This document shows positions 16,193 through 27,434 of a DNA stretch of 64,000 bases, in pieces. The first letter of the stretch is position 1, and the number at the start of each line of letters is the position of its first letter. The stretch lies in the NCBI RefSeq assembly GCF_029714945.1, contig NZ_CP121634.1:4609001-4673000 (forward strand), in the 5' to 3' direction. Below the pieces are notes generated by a model that had not been told where the DNA came from, made no database searches, and saw nothing but the letters and a program-made list of their open reading frames with translations. Both the position numbers and the translations under genes were made by a program. This stretch comes from Bradyrhizobium sp. CIAT3101. Its GTDB lineage: Bacteria; Pseudomonadota; Alphaproteobacteria; Rhizobiales; Xanthobacteraceae.

Positions 16193-17026
16193 ATGAAGAC
16201 CCAAATCATCCCCCCCGCGCCGCCTGTGCGGCTTGGCCTGCGGCATTGGCTCGCACTCGGCTCCGTGCTGACGATGCTGATCGGCGCGGCCGCGGTTGCG
16301 AATGCACAAGGTTTGGTCAAGGGCGTTCAGGACGGGGCCGCGGCCGGTAACAAGGCGGCAGGTCCCGTCGGTGGCGTTCTCGGCGGCGCCATCGGCGGCG
16401 TGGTCGGCGTCTTCACCGGCGTGCTCGGCGTCAACAACAACAGTGGCCAGGCGCCGGCTGCCAAGGACGCGAGCAAGGACGCATCCAAGGATGCCGCCAA
16501 GGACTCCAAGCAGCCCGGCGGCGCCAAGGACAAGGACGCCAAGACCGCCAAAGGCGGCAAGGGTGCCAAGGCGACCAAGGAAGCCAAGAACGCGCCCTCG
16601 GACACCAAGGAGAATGAGAATAAGGACAACAAGGACGTTACCGTCCTGACCCAGCCCGGCACGCCGCAGCTGACCGCCGACCAGATCGTCGCCAACAGCG
16701 ATTCCTATATCGAGCGTATCAAGACCGAGCTGAACCTCACGCCCGATCAGGAGAAGCACTGGTTCGGCTTCTCCAGCGCAATGCACTATCTCGGGCACAA
16801 TGGCGCGGAGCGGCTGAACCTGCGCATCGCGCGGGCCAAGCGCGATCCGCCGGACGACATCATCGAGCAAATGCGCAACGAGTCGCAATTCCTGATCGAC
16901 CGCGCTGCCGACCAGCGCAATGTCGCCGATGCCGCCGAGCCGTTGTTCTCAAGCCTCGATGACAAGCAGAAGGAGGTGTTCATCCAGGAGATGGTTCGCC
17001 TCAGCCACGAGCGCGGCCTGGATTGA
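16193..17026 (+). CDS. Exported Spy/CpxP-like protein with Lys/Asp/Ala-rich region
   Basis: 277 residues. A hydrophobic signal segment (HWLALGSVLTMLIGAAAVANAQ) is followed by a glycine-rich stretch (GGVLGGAIGGVVGVFTGVLG), then about 70 residues dominated by Lys, Asp, Ala (repeats of ASKDA/AAKDS). The C-terminal part has LTPDQEKHWFGF and SLDDKQKEVF, the two LTxxQ-type helices of Spy/CpxP periplasmic chaperones. The glycine-zipper and chaperone-like domain suggest an envelope-stress protein. Function inferred only from the C-terminal motif. Confidence 0.7.
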   Translation: MKTQIIPPAPPVRLGLRHWLALGSVLTMLIGAAAVANAQGLVKGVQDGAAAGNKAAGPVGGVLGGAIGGVVGVFTGVLGVNNNSGQAPAAKDASKDASKDAAKDSKQPGGAKDKDAKTAKGGKGAKATKEAKNAPSDTKENENKDNKDVTVLTQPGTPQLTADQIVANSDSYIERIKTELNLTPDQEKHWFGFSSAMHYLGHNGAERLNLRIARAKRDPPDDIIEQMRNESQFLIDRAADQRNVADAAEPLFSSLDDKQKEVFIQEMVRLSHERGLD

Positions 17027-17137
17027 TCGAGCTTGAATCGGATTGCATGTATTCGTGGAATTTGGAGGCCACGAATTCGTGAATCTTTCTTGCAAATCGG
17101 GTATGCTTAACTCCGCTTGATTGGCTGCGGGGTTGAT

Positions 17138-17515
17138 ATGGCGGACGGACTCTCCGTTTTCCTGGTTGAAGACGAGGCGTTGATCCGGATGATGATCGCC
17201 GACATGGTGGAGGAGCTTGGCCACCATGTCGTTGCGGAAGCGGACAACGTGCGCGATGCGAGCGCCTTTGCGATGACGGCGCAGTACGACTTCGCGATCC
17301 TCGATATCAACCTGATGGGCGTCTACGTCGATCCCGTCGCCGATTTGATCGAGCGCCGCGGCAAGCCGTTCCTGTTCGCGACGGGCTATGGGCCTGAATT
17401 GCTGCCGTCCTTGCTCCGGCGCCGGCCGATCCTGCGCAAGCCGATTGCGATGGAGCAGCTCAAGATCATGATCGACTCGCTGTTTCCGGATGCACCGGCC
17501 AAGGCTTCGCACTGA
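17138..17515 (+). CDS. Stand-alone response regulator receiver
   Basis: 125 residues, a single receiver domain without output domain. Acidic pocket E11-D12, phosphoacceptor D56 in FAILDINLM, conserved T82 in FATGYG and K101 in LRKPI are all in place. Start ATG at 17138 matches the beginning of the domain. No histidine kinase is adjacent, so its partner is elsewhere. The subtype (ILDINL, FATGYG) is common among rhizobial CpdR-like or general-stress receivers. Confidence 0.88.
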   Translation: MADGLSVFLVEDEALIRMMIADMVEELGHHVVAEADNVRDASAFAMTAQYDFAILDINLMGVYVDPVADLIERRGKPFLFATGYGPELLPSLLRRRPILRKPIAMEQLKIMIDSLFPDAPAKASH

Positions 17516-17603
17516 TCCAAGGCACTGATCCAGGGCGCTGATCTCAGGCGCAGATCCAGGGCGGCACACTGACATTGTCATCGATCGAGACGTCGTCAAA
17601 CGA

Positions 17604-17632
17604 AAATGGCCGCCCGACAGGGGCGGCCATTT
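17604..17632. terminator. Bidirectional terminator between convergent genes
   Basis: Perfect 12-bp stem AAATGGCCGCCC / GGGCGGCCATTT with a 5-nt loop between the response regulator and the convergent 51-residue gene. The A/T outer pairs provide short U-tracts in both directions. Confidence 0.7.
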
Positions 17633-17656
17633 GGCGACGGAAGGTCCGTCAGTGTC

Positions 17657-17812
17657 TCACATCAGGCCGGCGCTGAGGTCCACGCCGTTCGCCATCAGGC
17701 TGAACGAGGCGAGAAGTCCGAGGCCGCAGAAGATGATAATGGCTTTAAAAGAATAGTCGATCGACCGGGTCTGGACGGCAGCCGGCATTTCGGCGAGCGA
17801 AATCATGCTCAT
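17657..17812 (-). CDS. Small membrane protein (51 aa)
   Basis: MSMISLAEMPAAVQTRSIDY is followed by one hydrophobic helix (AIIIFCGLGLLASFSLMA) and a short tail. The start at 17812 is chosen over 17818 because the AGGGGG ribosome-binding site is 7 nt upstream of it and almost abuts the other. Its own terminator lies at 17604-17632. Single-pass inner-membrane protein of unknown function. Confidence 0.65.
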   Translation of the reverse strand: MSMISLAEMPAAVQTRSIDYSFKAIIIFCGLGLLASFSLMANGVDLSAGLM

Positions 17813-17955
17813 GTTCATTCCCCCTGTTTGATCCTGAATTGCATCAGGTGGGGGAACCGTAGCGCACAAAGTTTGATACAGGATTGCCAGAGATCCTTAA
17901 TCGAATCGCAATTGATCGCAGACTCGTCGCTGCGCGGCAGCCGATCATGCAAGCG

Positions 17956-18159
17956 CTAGTTGCGGCCGGCCCTCAGCACCGTGGCGATCGTGTGGGCCGT
18001 CATCGCGGCGCGGTCCGAGGCGCGCTGGGCCGCCAACCGGTCCCGGGCCTTCTCCTCGATCAACAGCTCGATCAGCGCCATGCGCTTGTCGTCATCGTCT
18101 GCCTCCGTCAGCAGCCGGTGATAACGGTGATAGTCGAAGCCCACATCCTGCTTACGCAT
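17956..18159 (-). CDS. Small hydrophilic protein (67 aa)
   Basis: 67 residues, charged and helical (RKQDVGFDYHRYHRLLTEAD, MALIELLIEEKARDRLAAQR). ATG at 18159 follows a GGGGG-type ribosome-binding site at good spacing. No membrane segment or signal peptide. Looks like a short conserved cytoplasmic protein of rhizobia; no function recognised. Confidence 0.6.
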   Translation of the reverse strand: MRKQDVGFDYHRYHRLLTEADDDDKRMALIELLIEEKARDRLAAQRASDRAAMTAHTIATVLRAGRN

Positions 18160-18303
18160 GTCACGCCCCCGTACCTACGCCACACACAGGCGCGAATTGT
18201 TTCCCATCGGAAACAAGGGGGCAAGCACGATCCTACGTGGAACCGCACGTACGATGCAATCAGCTGTGAATTGCTTAACGGAAGATGCGCGAACGGGTGC
18301 GTT

Positions 18304-19272
18304 TCAATCCAGATTGTGGTCGGCGAACGTCTTCAGGCCGACGAAGCTTGCATCGGGCTTCATGACGAGGCGGGTCGGGATGTTGCGCAAATAGTCCTGG
18401 AAGCGCCCCTTGGCTTCGAAACGCGCGCGGAACGCTGAAGCCGAAAGGAAGTCCGGAAAGCGCGGCACGATTCCGCCGGCAATGTAGACGCCGCCTCTGG
18501 CGCCGAAGGTTACAGCGAGGTTGCCGGCCACCGAGCCGAGGATGGCGCAAAACATCTCCAGCGTCGCGCGGCTGAGCTCGCAGGTCCCGTCCAGCGCCGC
18601 CTTGGTGATACCGGCCGCATCGCGTTGCGGCACCTGGGCTTCATCGACCTCGGCCATCGCCTCATAGAGGGATTGGAGCCCGGAGCCGGAGAGGGCGCCG
18701 CGCTCGATGGAGACGTGGCCGAAGCGCCGGCGCATGGCGGCGATCACGCGTTCCTCGCGCTCGTTCTCGGCAGGTAGCGTCGCGTGACCGGCCTCAGTGA
18801 CCACAGCCAGCCGGGAGCCGTGGCGCTCGACCAGGCAGGAGACGCCAAAACCGGTCCCGGGTCCGACCACCAGAAGCGGCTCGCCGGATATGCCGTCCTG
18901 GCCGCCGAGCGGAATCAGGTCGGCCGGCTGCAAGGCGGGCAGGGACCAGGCCACCACCTCGAAATCGTTGAGCACGTGGACGCTCTCGAAGCCGAGCGCC
19001 GGCTGGAGCTCGTTGCCGTCGATCACCCAGGGGCTGTTGGTCATGACGCAGCGGTTGTTGGTGACGGGACCGGCGACGGCGAGCACGGCCCTGACCGGCT
19101 TCTCGCTATCGGCCCGCCGCAGCACGTCGGCGATCGCTTCGCGGACCGTCGGATGGTCCGCGACCTTCACATAGTCGATGGTGCCGATCTGCTCGCCGTT
19201 GCTCAGCGCGAACCGCGCGTTGGTGCCGCCGATATCGGCGAGAAGAATGTTGCCTGTCCTGCCGATACTCAT
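18304..19272 (-). CDS. glk: Glucokinase
   Basis: 322 residues, the usual length of bacterial GlkA-type glucokinases. The phosphate-binding motif NILLADIGGTNARFAL is at the N-terminus, followed by NSPWVIDG (sugar binding), the GPGTGFGVSCLV phosphate-2 region, and a late GGVYIAGGIVPRF adenosine motif. It phosphorylates glucose to glucose-6-phosphate in the cytoplasm. The frame is open to 19323, but family alignment supports the ATG at 19272 (MSIGRTGN). It appears monocistronic. Confidence 0.92.
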   Translation of the reverse strand: MSIGRTGNILLADIGGTNARFALSNGEQIGTIDYVKVADHPTVREAIADVLRRADSEKPVRAVLAVAGPVTNNRCVMTNSPWVIDGNELQPALGFESVHVLNDFEVVAWSLPALQPADLIPLGGQDGISGEPLLVVGPGTGFGVSCLVERHGSRLAVVTEAGHATLPAENEREERVIAAMRRRFGHVSIERGALSGSGLQSLYEAMAEVDEAQVPQRDAAGITKAALDGTCELSRATLEMFCAILGSVAGNLAVTFGARGGVYIAGGIVPRFPDFLSASAFRARFEAKGRFQDYLRNIPTRLVMKPDASFVGLKTFADHNLD

Positions 19273-19552
19273 GACCATCCGGCTCCCGTAGCCTTGCAGG
19301 CTTCGGGAACCCTTTTCCTCCACGCCTTCGCCGCGATCCGCACGTCGCGGATATCAGAGATTCCGCCCTCGGGTACAGCTAGTCAACACGGACGAGGCCA
19401 AAGCGTCGCATCCAGGTGGAGATCGGCGCGGGGATCAGCCGGCCGTTTGCGCGACATTGTTGCGCGTGTCGGAGGTTGCGAAGCCGCGTGGGAAGATCGA
19501 CATTGATGACGGCTGGCGCCGATTGCGCCGGACGGACGACATGGGGCTTGCG

Positions 19553-20179
19553 ATGAAGATAACCGACCGCGACGCGCTGCTGGTGATCGATGTGCAGAAC
19601 GATTTCTGCACGGGCGGGGCGCTCGCCGTTCCCGGGGGCGAGAAGGTCGTCCCGGCCATCAACCGGATCGCCCAAAAATTCGCCAATGTGGTGCTGACGC
19701 AGGACTGGCATCCGGGCGACCACGTCTCCTTCGCGCCGAACCATGCGGGCAAGCAGCCGTTCCAGACCATCGAGCTCGACTACGGCACCCAGGTGCTCTG
19801 GCCGACGCATTGCGTCCAGGGCACCGCCGGCGCCGAATTCCACCGGGAGCTCGCGGTCACACGCGCGAACCTTGTGGTGCGCAAGGGCTTCCGCCGCGGC
19901 ATCGATTCCTATTCGGCGCTGTTCGAGAACGACCACAAGACGCCGACCGGACTGCTCGGCTATCTGCGCGAGCGCGAGCTGAGGACGGTTTTCGTCGCCG
20001 GCCTGGCGCTCGATTTCTGCGTCCGCTTTTCCGCGGAGGATGCGCGCAAGGCGGGCTTCGAGGTCGTCGTGATCGAGGACGCCTGCCGCGGCATCGACCT
20101 CGACGGCTCGGTGGCAGCGACCCATCACAGCTTCAGGGAGCGGGGCATCTCCGTCGTCAGCCTGGAGGCATTCTTGTGA
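19553..20179 (+). CDS. pncA: Nicotinamidase
   Basis: 208 residues of the isochorismatase-like fold. VIDVQNDFC carries catalytic Asp13; TQDWHPGDHVSF gives the metal-binding Asp/His; VVRKGF the catalytic Lys; and VAGLALDFCVRFSA the nucleophilic Cys. It converts nicotinamide to nicotinate in NAD salvage, fitting with nadE 1.3 kb downstream. The ATG at 19553 is preferred because GGGG lies 6-9 nt upstream; the open frame continues to 19457 without homology. Confidence 0.92.
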   Translation: MKITDRDALLVIDVQNDFCTGGALAVPGGEKVVPAINRIAQKFANVVLTQDWHPGDHVSFAPNHAGKQPFQTIELDYGTQVLWPTHCVQGTAGAEFHRELAVTRANLVVRKGFRRGIDSYSALFENDHKTPTGLLGYLRERELRTVFVAGLALDFCVRFSAEDARKAGFEVVVIEDACRGIDLDGSVAATHHSFRERGISVVSLEAFL

Positions 20180-20189
20180 GGATCATGCG

Positions 20190-21311
20190 GTGATGGTGGC
20201 GAGGACGAGCGGTCCACAGCCCGGCGACGCTGGGCGCGGCCCCGATGACCCCGTGTTTTGGCCGTTCGCGGCGGCACGGCTTGCCATGGACGCCTGCTTC
20301 TGGTGGCTGGAGCGCGGCCCGGCGGAGCAGGGCGAGGGCGAACTCCCCTGGACCACGCCCGGCACTGCAGCGCTGGAGCTCGCCACCATGCGGCTGCGCG
20401 ATTGTTCGCGCACGCGATCCGGTCAGCCGGCCTTGGTCTGCGCGCCTTATGCGCTGCACCGGGCCCTGATTGCCGATTTTGCGCCCGGCCACAGCGTGGT
20501 GCAGTCGTTGCAGCAGGGCGGCATCGATCGGATCTATCTCACCGACTGGCGCTCGGCCACGTCGGACATGCGCTATCTCTCGATCGACAGTTATCTCGGC
20601 GATCTCAACGTCGCTGTCGACGAGATCGGCTCGCCGGTCGATCTGGTCGGCCTGTGCCAGGGCGGCTGGTTGTCGCTGCTCTATGCGGCGCGGTTTCCGG
20701 CCAAGGTGCGGCGGCTGGTGCTGGCAGGTGCGCCGGTCGACCTCTCGGTCGAGTCCAGGCTGTCGCAACTCGCCCGCAACGCGCCCGAGATCGTCTACGA
20801 CCAGATCGTCGCACGTGGCGGTGGCAATGTCAGCGGCGAGGAGATGCTGCGGGTCTGGTCGAAGGCGCCTGACCGTGACGACATCGCGGCGGCGTTGCAG
20901 AAAGACCTCTCGGACGAGGAGGGCGCGGCCCTGCTCGCGCGCTTCGACCGCTGGAACACCGAGACGCTCAACCTGCCGGGCACCTACTATCTCCAGGTCG
21001 TCAACTGGATCTTTCGAGAGAACCGCATCGCCGGCGGAAATTTCACGGCTTTCGGTCGCGCCATCGATCTGAAGAACGTCAAATCTCCGGTCTTCCTGCT
21101 GGCCGGGCTCGACGACGATGTCGTGCCGGCCACACAGGCGCTCGCGACCGCCAGCCTCGTCGGCACGCCGCCGGCTTTCGTTGCCGCGGCCTCCGAACCG
21201 AGCAACCATCTCGGCCTGTTCATGGGCGCGCGGACCCACGCCCATGCCTGGCCCCGGATCGCGGAATGGCTGCGCAACGACCTCTCCGGCGTGCTTGCGC
21301 GCAGCGCCTGA
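20190..21311 (+). CDS. PHA synthase-like alpha/beta hydrolase
   Basis: 373 residues. The nucleophile elbow is GLCQGGW with Cys156, the G-x-C-x-G-G box of polyhydroxyalkanoate synthases rather than the serine of lipases. Candidate acid and base are in LLAGLDDDVVP and EPSNHLGLFMG. YLTDWRSA and VDLVGLCQGGWLSLLYAARFP also recall PhaC. It is shorter than class I PhaC (about 600 residues) and lacks the N-terminal region, so it may be a PhaC-like hydrolase or depolymerase. It starts 10 bp after pncA, probably co-transcribed. Confidence 0.75.
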   Translation: MMVARTSGPQPGDAGRGPDDPVFWPFAAARLAMDACFWWLERGPAEQGEGELPWTTPGTAALELATMRLRDCSRTRSGQPALVCAPYALHRALIADFAPGHSVVQSLQQGGIDRIYLTDWRSATSDMRYLSIDSYLGDLNVAVDEIGSPVDLVGLCQGGWLSLLYAARFPAKVRRLVLAGAPVDLSVESRLSQLARNAPEIVYDQIVARGGGNVSGEEMLRVWSKAPDRDDIAAALQKDLSDEEGAALLARFDRWNTETLNLPGTYYLQVVNWIFRENRIAGGNFTAFGRAIDLKNVKSPVFLLAGLDDDVVPATQALATASLVGTPPAFVAAASEPSNHLGLFMGARTHAHAWPRIAEWLRNDLSGVLARSA

Positions 21312-21480
21312 CGGCACCTGAAGCCAAGCCTGCAAGCAAAGGCCTGCAAGCCAAGGCCGGCGCAGCCGCAATTCCGTTATGCATGATGGCGGATGGCCTG
21401 CACGGGGCCCGGTCGATGGGCTAAATAGAGAGCAGAGCCGGCGACGGCCGGTCCGACAAGATTTAAAGGTGCTGTGCTCG

Positions 21481-23514
<2,034 letters not shown>

Positions 23515-23538
23515 GCGAAGAGGGCAATCCAGAACGAC

Positions 23539-23574
23539 TTCGCGCCGCACGGCTGATCAAGCCGGCGGCGCGAA
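23539..23574 (+). terminator. Terminator hairpin after nadE
   Basis: TTCGCGCCGC (23539-23548) pairs with GCGGCGCGAA (23565-23574), and an inner CGGCT/AGCCG extends the stem. It lies 25 bp after the nadE stop. No T-run follows. Confidence 0.55.
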
Positions 23575-23596
23575 ATCACGTTCAACCTCAGAAAGC

Positions 23597-23631
23597 ACGA
23601 GGTCCGGAGTGCCTAGGAGTCCGGACCTCGT
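23597..23631. other. Second hairpin in the nadE downstream region
   Basis: Perfect 12-bp stem ACGAGGTCCGGA / TCCGGACCTCGT with an 11-nt loop. The rest of the 449-bp gap (23515-23963) holds no gene I can support; it ends with the promoter region of the isomerase gene. Confidence 0.45.
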
Positions 23632-23963
23632 AACCTTGCCCCAGCCTTTGATGCCCCCGCCCCAAGTGGTCCCCCAACCCCGTGGTGCGCGATCAGAGGG
23701 TGATGCCCCGTGAAGGCCGCCGATCGATGTCCGCGATGTACGTGAGATCGGCATAGGATACCATTCCGGATCACTACGGACTTAATCGCGCTTGATTTCG
23801 CGCGCGCATGCATGCGCCTGCACGCGGTGCGCTCGGTGCTCCCCGAAATCGATGCAAGCGCGCGACGCGATGTCCACATCTCCCGAATCCGCATTTCACC
23901 GGCCTGTCATTGAACTGGTCTAGCGCTGCTCCCCGTCATCGCTGACGGCCAAGGGAGCAAGCC

Positions 23964-24779
23964 ATGTCGAAGCCGGTGTTGGGCGCCGCACTATCCATCA
24001 AATCGATCCCCGCTCACCGCGACTGGCTTCTGGAGCGACAACGCGATCTCGAAATTCAGGATTTCTTCCGTGCCGATCTGCTCGACGGCGACTGGCGTAG
24101 TGCCGCCACCGAGATCAAGCAGATGCTCTCAGGCCACACCGGCCGTCTCGGCATCCACGGCCCGTTCTGGGGCTTCAAGATCGACAGCCACGATCCCCTG
24201 ATCCGCCAGGCTGTGACCAGGCGGCTGCTGCAGGGCCTTGATGCCGCTGAATTCCTCGGCGCGACGCAGATGGTGATGCATTCGCCGTTCACGACCTGGG
24301 ACCACAACAATCTCGATCTCTATCCGGACAGCCGCGCCAACATCGTCGAGCGCGTCAAGGCGACGCTGGCGGAGGTGATCGCCCGCGCCGAGACCATCGG
24401 CTGCGAGATCGTCATCGAGAACATCGAGGACAAGGACCCGCGCGACCGCGTGCGTCTCGCCAAGGCGCTCGAAAGCAGCAAGGTGCGCGTCTCGCTCGAC
24501 ACCGGCCACGCCAACTACGCCCACATCTCCACCGGCGCGCCGCCGGTCGATTATTACGTCGAAACCGCCGGTGACATGTTGACGCATGTGCACTTGCAGG
24601 ACACCGACGGCTTTGCCGACCGGCATTGGGCGCCGGGCGAAGGCAACATCCCCTGGGTCGCATTGTTCCGCGCGCTGGGCCGGCTGACATCCAATCCGCG
24701 GCTGATCCTCGAGCTGCGCAACCACGACGACGTCCGCAAGGGCGCCGCGCATCTCACCGCGCTCGGTCTCGCCGAATAA
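23964..24779 (+). CDS. Sugar phosphate isomerase/epimerase family protein (TIM barrel)
   Basis: 271 residues of the AP-endonuclease-2-like TIM barrel. Metal-ligand regions are visible: QMVMHSPFTTWDHN, EIVIENIEDKDP, VSLDTGHANYAH, MLTHVHLQDTDG and LILELRNHDD. Such proteins isomerise or epimerise sugars and related compounds, or act as endonuclease IV relatives. A GGGAG ribosome-binding site precedes ATG 23964. It heads a plus-strand operon with a five-gene Dpp/Opp-type transporter, suggesting it processes the imported compound. Confidence 0.8.
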   Translation: MSKPVLGAALSIKSIPAHRDWLLERQRDLEIQDFFRADLLDGDWRSAATEIKQMLSGHTGRLGIHGPFWGFKIDSHDPLIRQAVTRRLLQGLDAAEFLGATQMVMHSPFTTWDHNNLDLYPDSRANIVERVKATLAEVIARAETIGCEIVIENIEDKDPRDRVRLAKALESSKVRVSLDTGHANYAHISTGAPPVDYYVETAGDMLTHVHLQDTDGFADRHWAPGEGNIPWVALFRALGRLTSNPRLILELRNHDDVRKGAAHLTALGLAE

Positions 24780-24808
24780 CCAGATCGCAGAGGGCAGGGG
24801 TCATCGTC

Positions 24809-26446
24809 ATGAGCAAGCTTACCCGTCGTACCATCCTGAAATCCGGTGGCGCTGCCGCCGGCACGCTGCTGCTGCCGCGCTTTGCGATCGGGCAGGGTGA
24901 CAATCGTCCGTCGGTGACGATCGCCGTGCAGAAGGTGACGAATGCGAACGTGCTCGACGTGCTGCGCGAGCAGTCCAATGTCGGCGAGCGCGTGTTCTTC
25001 TCCTCGATCTGGGAAGGCCTCATCTCGAAGAATTTCCGCGGCAATCTCGAGGCCGTGCCGGGGCTCGCCACCGAATGGCGCCGCATCGACGATCAGACAG
25101 TCGAGGTGAAGCTGCGCCAGGGCGTGAAATTCCACAATGGCGACGAGCTGACCGCCGAAGACGTCGTCTTCACCTTCAGCCGCGAGCGCATGTTCGGTGA
25201 GACCGAAGCCAAGAGCCGCTCCACCATCCAGGCTTTCGAAAAAATCCCGATGCCGAAGCCCGGCAAGGAGCTGCCGCCGGACGTGCCCGCGGTTGCGCGC
25301 CGCATCTGGCCGGACCTCGTCCGCGTCGATGCCGTCGACAAGTACACGGTGCGCTTCTACAACGCGACGCCCGACGTCACCATCGAAGGCCGCCTGTCGC
25401 GCTACGGCTCCGACATCGCCAACCGTCGCGCCTGGGATGAATCCGCAAGCTATCTCGACTGGGCGCGCAAGCCGATCACTACCGGCCCCTACAAGGTCGT
25501 CGAGCTCAAGCCCGACGTCTCGCTGACGCTGGAAGCGCACGACGAATATTGGGGCGGCCGTCCGCCGCTCAAGCGGATCCGCTTCCTGGAAGTGCCTGAG
25601 GTCGCGAGCCGCATCAATGGGCTGTTGTCCGGCGAATACCAGTTCGCCTGCGACATCCCGCCGGACCAGATCGCCGGGATCGAGAAGAATGCCGCGTTCG
25701 AAGTGCAGGGCGGCACCATCCTCAATCATCGCCTGACCGTGTTCGACAAGAACCACGCCGTGCTTGCCAATCCGCTGGTCCGCCGCGCCTTCACCCACGC
25801 GATCGACCGCCAGGCCATCGTCGACAGCCTGTGGGCCGGCCGCACCCGCGTGCCGAAGGGCCTGCAGTGGGAATTCTATGGCGACATGTTCAACGCCGAT
25901 TGGAGCGTGCCGGCTTACGATCCGAAGCTCGCGCAGGATCTGTTGAAGCAGGCCAATTACAAGGGCGATCCGATTCCCTATCGCCTGCTCAACAACTACT
26001 ACACCAACCAGGTCGCGACCGCGCAGGTGCTGGTCGAGATGTGGAAGTCGGTCGGCCTCAACGTAGAGATCGAGACCAAGGAGAACTGGTCGCAGATCAT
26101 GGAACGCGCGCCGACCCGCGCCGTGCGCGACTGGTCGAACTCCGCGGCCTTCAACGATCCGGTGTCGTCGATCGTTGCCCAGCACGGTCCGAACGGCCAG
26201 CAGCAGCAGATCGGCGAATGGACCAATGTCGAGCTGAACAAGCTCTCGGAGTTCCTGGAGACCTCGACCGACCGCGCCGCGCGCAAGAAGGCGTTCCACC
26301 GCATGCTGGAGATCGCCGAGCGCGAGGACCCCGCCTACACCGTGCTGCACCAGAACGCGACCTTCACGGCCAAGCCGAAGTCGATCAAGTGGAAGGCCTC
26401 GCCCGCTTTCGCGATGGATTTCCGCGCTGGCAATTTCGAGGCTTGA
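24809..26446 (+). CDS. ABC transporter substrate-binding protein (family 5)
   Basis: 545 residues, starting MSKLTRRTILKSGGAAAGTL with a twin-arginine-type signal and cleavage near FAIGQ. Mature protein has the family 5 (DppA/OppA) layout: VNPGL-type start, GVKFHNGDELTAEDVVFTFSRER, KPITTGPYKVVELKPDVSL, and ending FRAGNFEA. It captures peptides, opines or glycosides in the periplasm for the permeases encoded downstream. Start ATG at 24809 is 29 bp after the isomerase stop; AGGGG lies at about 24796. Confidence 0.9.
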   Translation: MSKLTRRTILKSGGAAAGTLLLPRFAIGQGDNRPSVTIAVQKVTNANVLDVLREQSNVGERVFFSSIWEGLISKNFRGNLEAVPGLATEWRRIDDQTVEVKLRQGVKFHNGDELTAEDVVFTFSRERMFGETEAKSRSTIQAFEKIPMPKPGKELPPDVPAVARRIWPDLVRVDAVDKYTVRFYNATPDVTIEGRLSRYGSDIANRRAWDESASYLDWARKPITTGPYKVVELKPDVSLTLEAHDEYWGGRPPLKRIRFLEVPEVASRINGLLSGEYQFACDIPPDQIAGIEKNAAFEVQGGTILNHRLTVFDKNHAVLANPLVRRAFTHAIDRQAIVDSLWAGRTRVPKGLQWEFYGDMFNADWSVPAYDPKLAQDLLKQANYKGDPIPYRLLNNYYTNQVATAQVLVEMWKSVGLNVEIETKENWSQIMERAPTRAVRDWSNSAAFNDPVSSIVAQHGPNGQQQQIGEWTNVELNKLSEFLETSTDRAARKKAFHRMLEIAEREDPAYTVLHQNATFTAKPKSIKWKASPAFAMDFRAGNFEA

Positions 26447-26450
26447 GGCC

Positions 26451-27434
26451 GTGGCGCCGCTCGTCAGCATTCAGGGGCTCGGCGTTGCCTTCAACGGCGT
26501 GCCGGTCCTGCGCGGCGTCGATCTGACCTTGGAAAAGGGCGAGGCCCTGGGCCTCGTCGGCGAGTCCGGCTCCGGCAAGTCCGTAACCTGGCTCGCTGCG
26601 CTTGGCCTGCTGCCGCGGCACGCAAAAGTCTCGGGCTCTGTCCGTCTCGATGGACGCGAGATCCTCGGTGCGCCGTCGTCGGAACTCGACCAGGTGCGGG
26701 GCGGGCGTGTCGCCATGATCTTCCAGGATCCGGCGAGCGCGCTCAACCCGGTGCTGACCATCCGCAGGCAGCTCTGCGAGGCGCTGGCCTTGCATCGCGA
26801 TCTCTCGGGCGAGGCCGTGAAGGCCGAGGCACTGCGGCTGCTCAATCTCGTTGGCATTCCCGACGCAGGCCGGCGGCTGTCCGCCTATCCGCATGAATTC
26901 TCCGGCGGGCAGGTCCAGCGCATCATGATCGCGATGGCGCTGGCCGGAAATCCCGATCTGCTGATCGCGGACGAGCCGACCACGGCGCTGGATGCGACCA
27001 TCCAGGCGCAGATCCTGGAGCTGCTCTCCACGATCCGCCGCGAGATGAGCATGGCGATGGTCCTGATCAGCCACGACCTCGGCGTCGTCGCGGAGAATTG
27101 CGACCGCGTCGCGGTGATGTATGCCGGCCGCATCATCGAGCAGGCACCTAGCAACCAGCTCTTTGCCGATCCCGTGCACCCCTATGCGCAGGGACTGATC
27201 GGCGCGCTGCCGCCGCTCGATGGGCCGCGCCGGCGTCTCACCGCCATTCCCGGCACCGTCCCCGATCCCGCGCACATGCCTGATGGATGCGCCTTCGCGC
27301 CACGCTGTGCACTGGCAGCCGAGCCCTGTGCGGTTGCGGCGCCGACGCTTGCGCCCATCGCAAACGATCGCGCGGTCGCCTGCATCCGCGCCGAAGCCTC
27401 GCGCCGTGCGCTGCTCGGGATCGCCGCCGAATGA
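26451..27434 (+). CDS. Dpp/Opp-type ABC transporter ATP-binding protein (DppD type)
   Basis: 327 residues, GTG start 4 bp after the binding-protein stop. Walker [14 protein letters not shown]-loop [13 protein letters not shown], signature [15 protein letters not shown], Walker [14 protein letters not shown]. The C-terminal oligopeptide-transporter extension has the conserved cysteine motif ([14 protein letters not shown]) that binds an Fe-S cluster in this family. It pairs with the next ATPase as a heterodimer. Its stop overlaps the next start (ATGA). Confidence 0.92.
   Translation: MAPLVSIQGLGVAFNGVPVLRGVDLTLEKGEALGLVGESGSGKSVTWLAALGLLPRHAKVSGSVRLDGREILGAPSSELDQVRGGRVAMIFQDPASALNPVLTIRRQLCEALALHRDLSGEAVKAEALRLLNLVGIPDAGRRLSAYPHEFSGGQVQRIMIAMALAGNPDLLIADEPTTALDATIQAQILELLSTIRREMSMAMVLISHDLGVVAENCDRVAVMYAGRIIEQAPSNQLFADPVHPYAQGLIGALPPLDGPRRRLTAIPGTVPDPAHMPDGCAFAPRCALAAEPCAVAAPTLAPIANDRAVACIRAEASRRALLGIAAE

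Noticed and set aside
15886-16350. Plus-strand frame overlapping the Spy-like gene
   Set aside because: Out of frame with the Spy-like gene, no ribosome-binding site, no domain.
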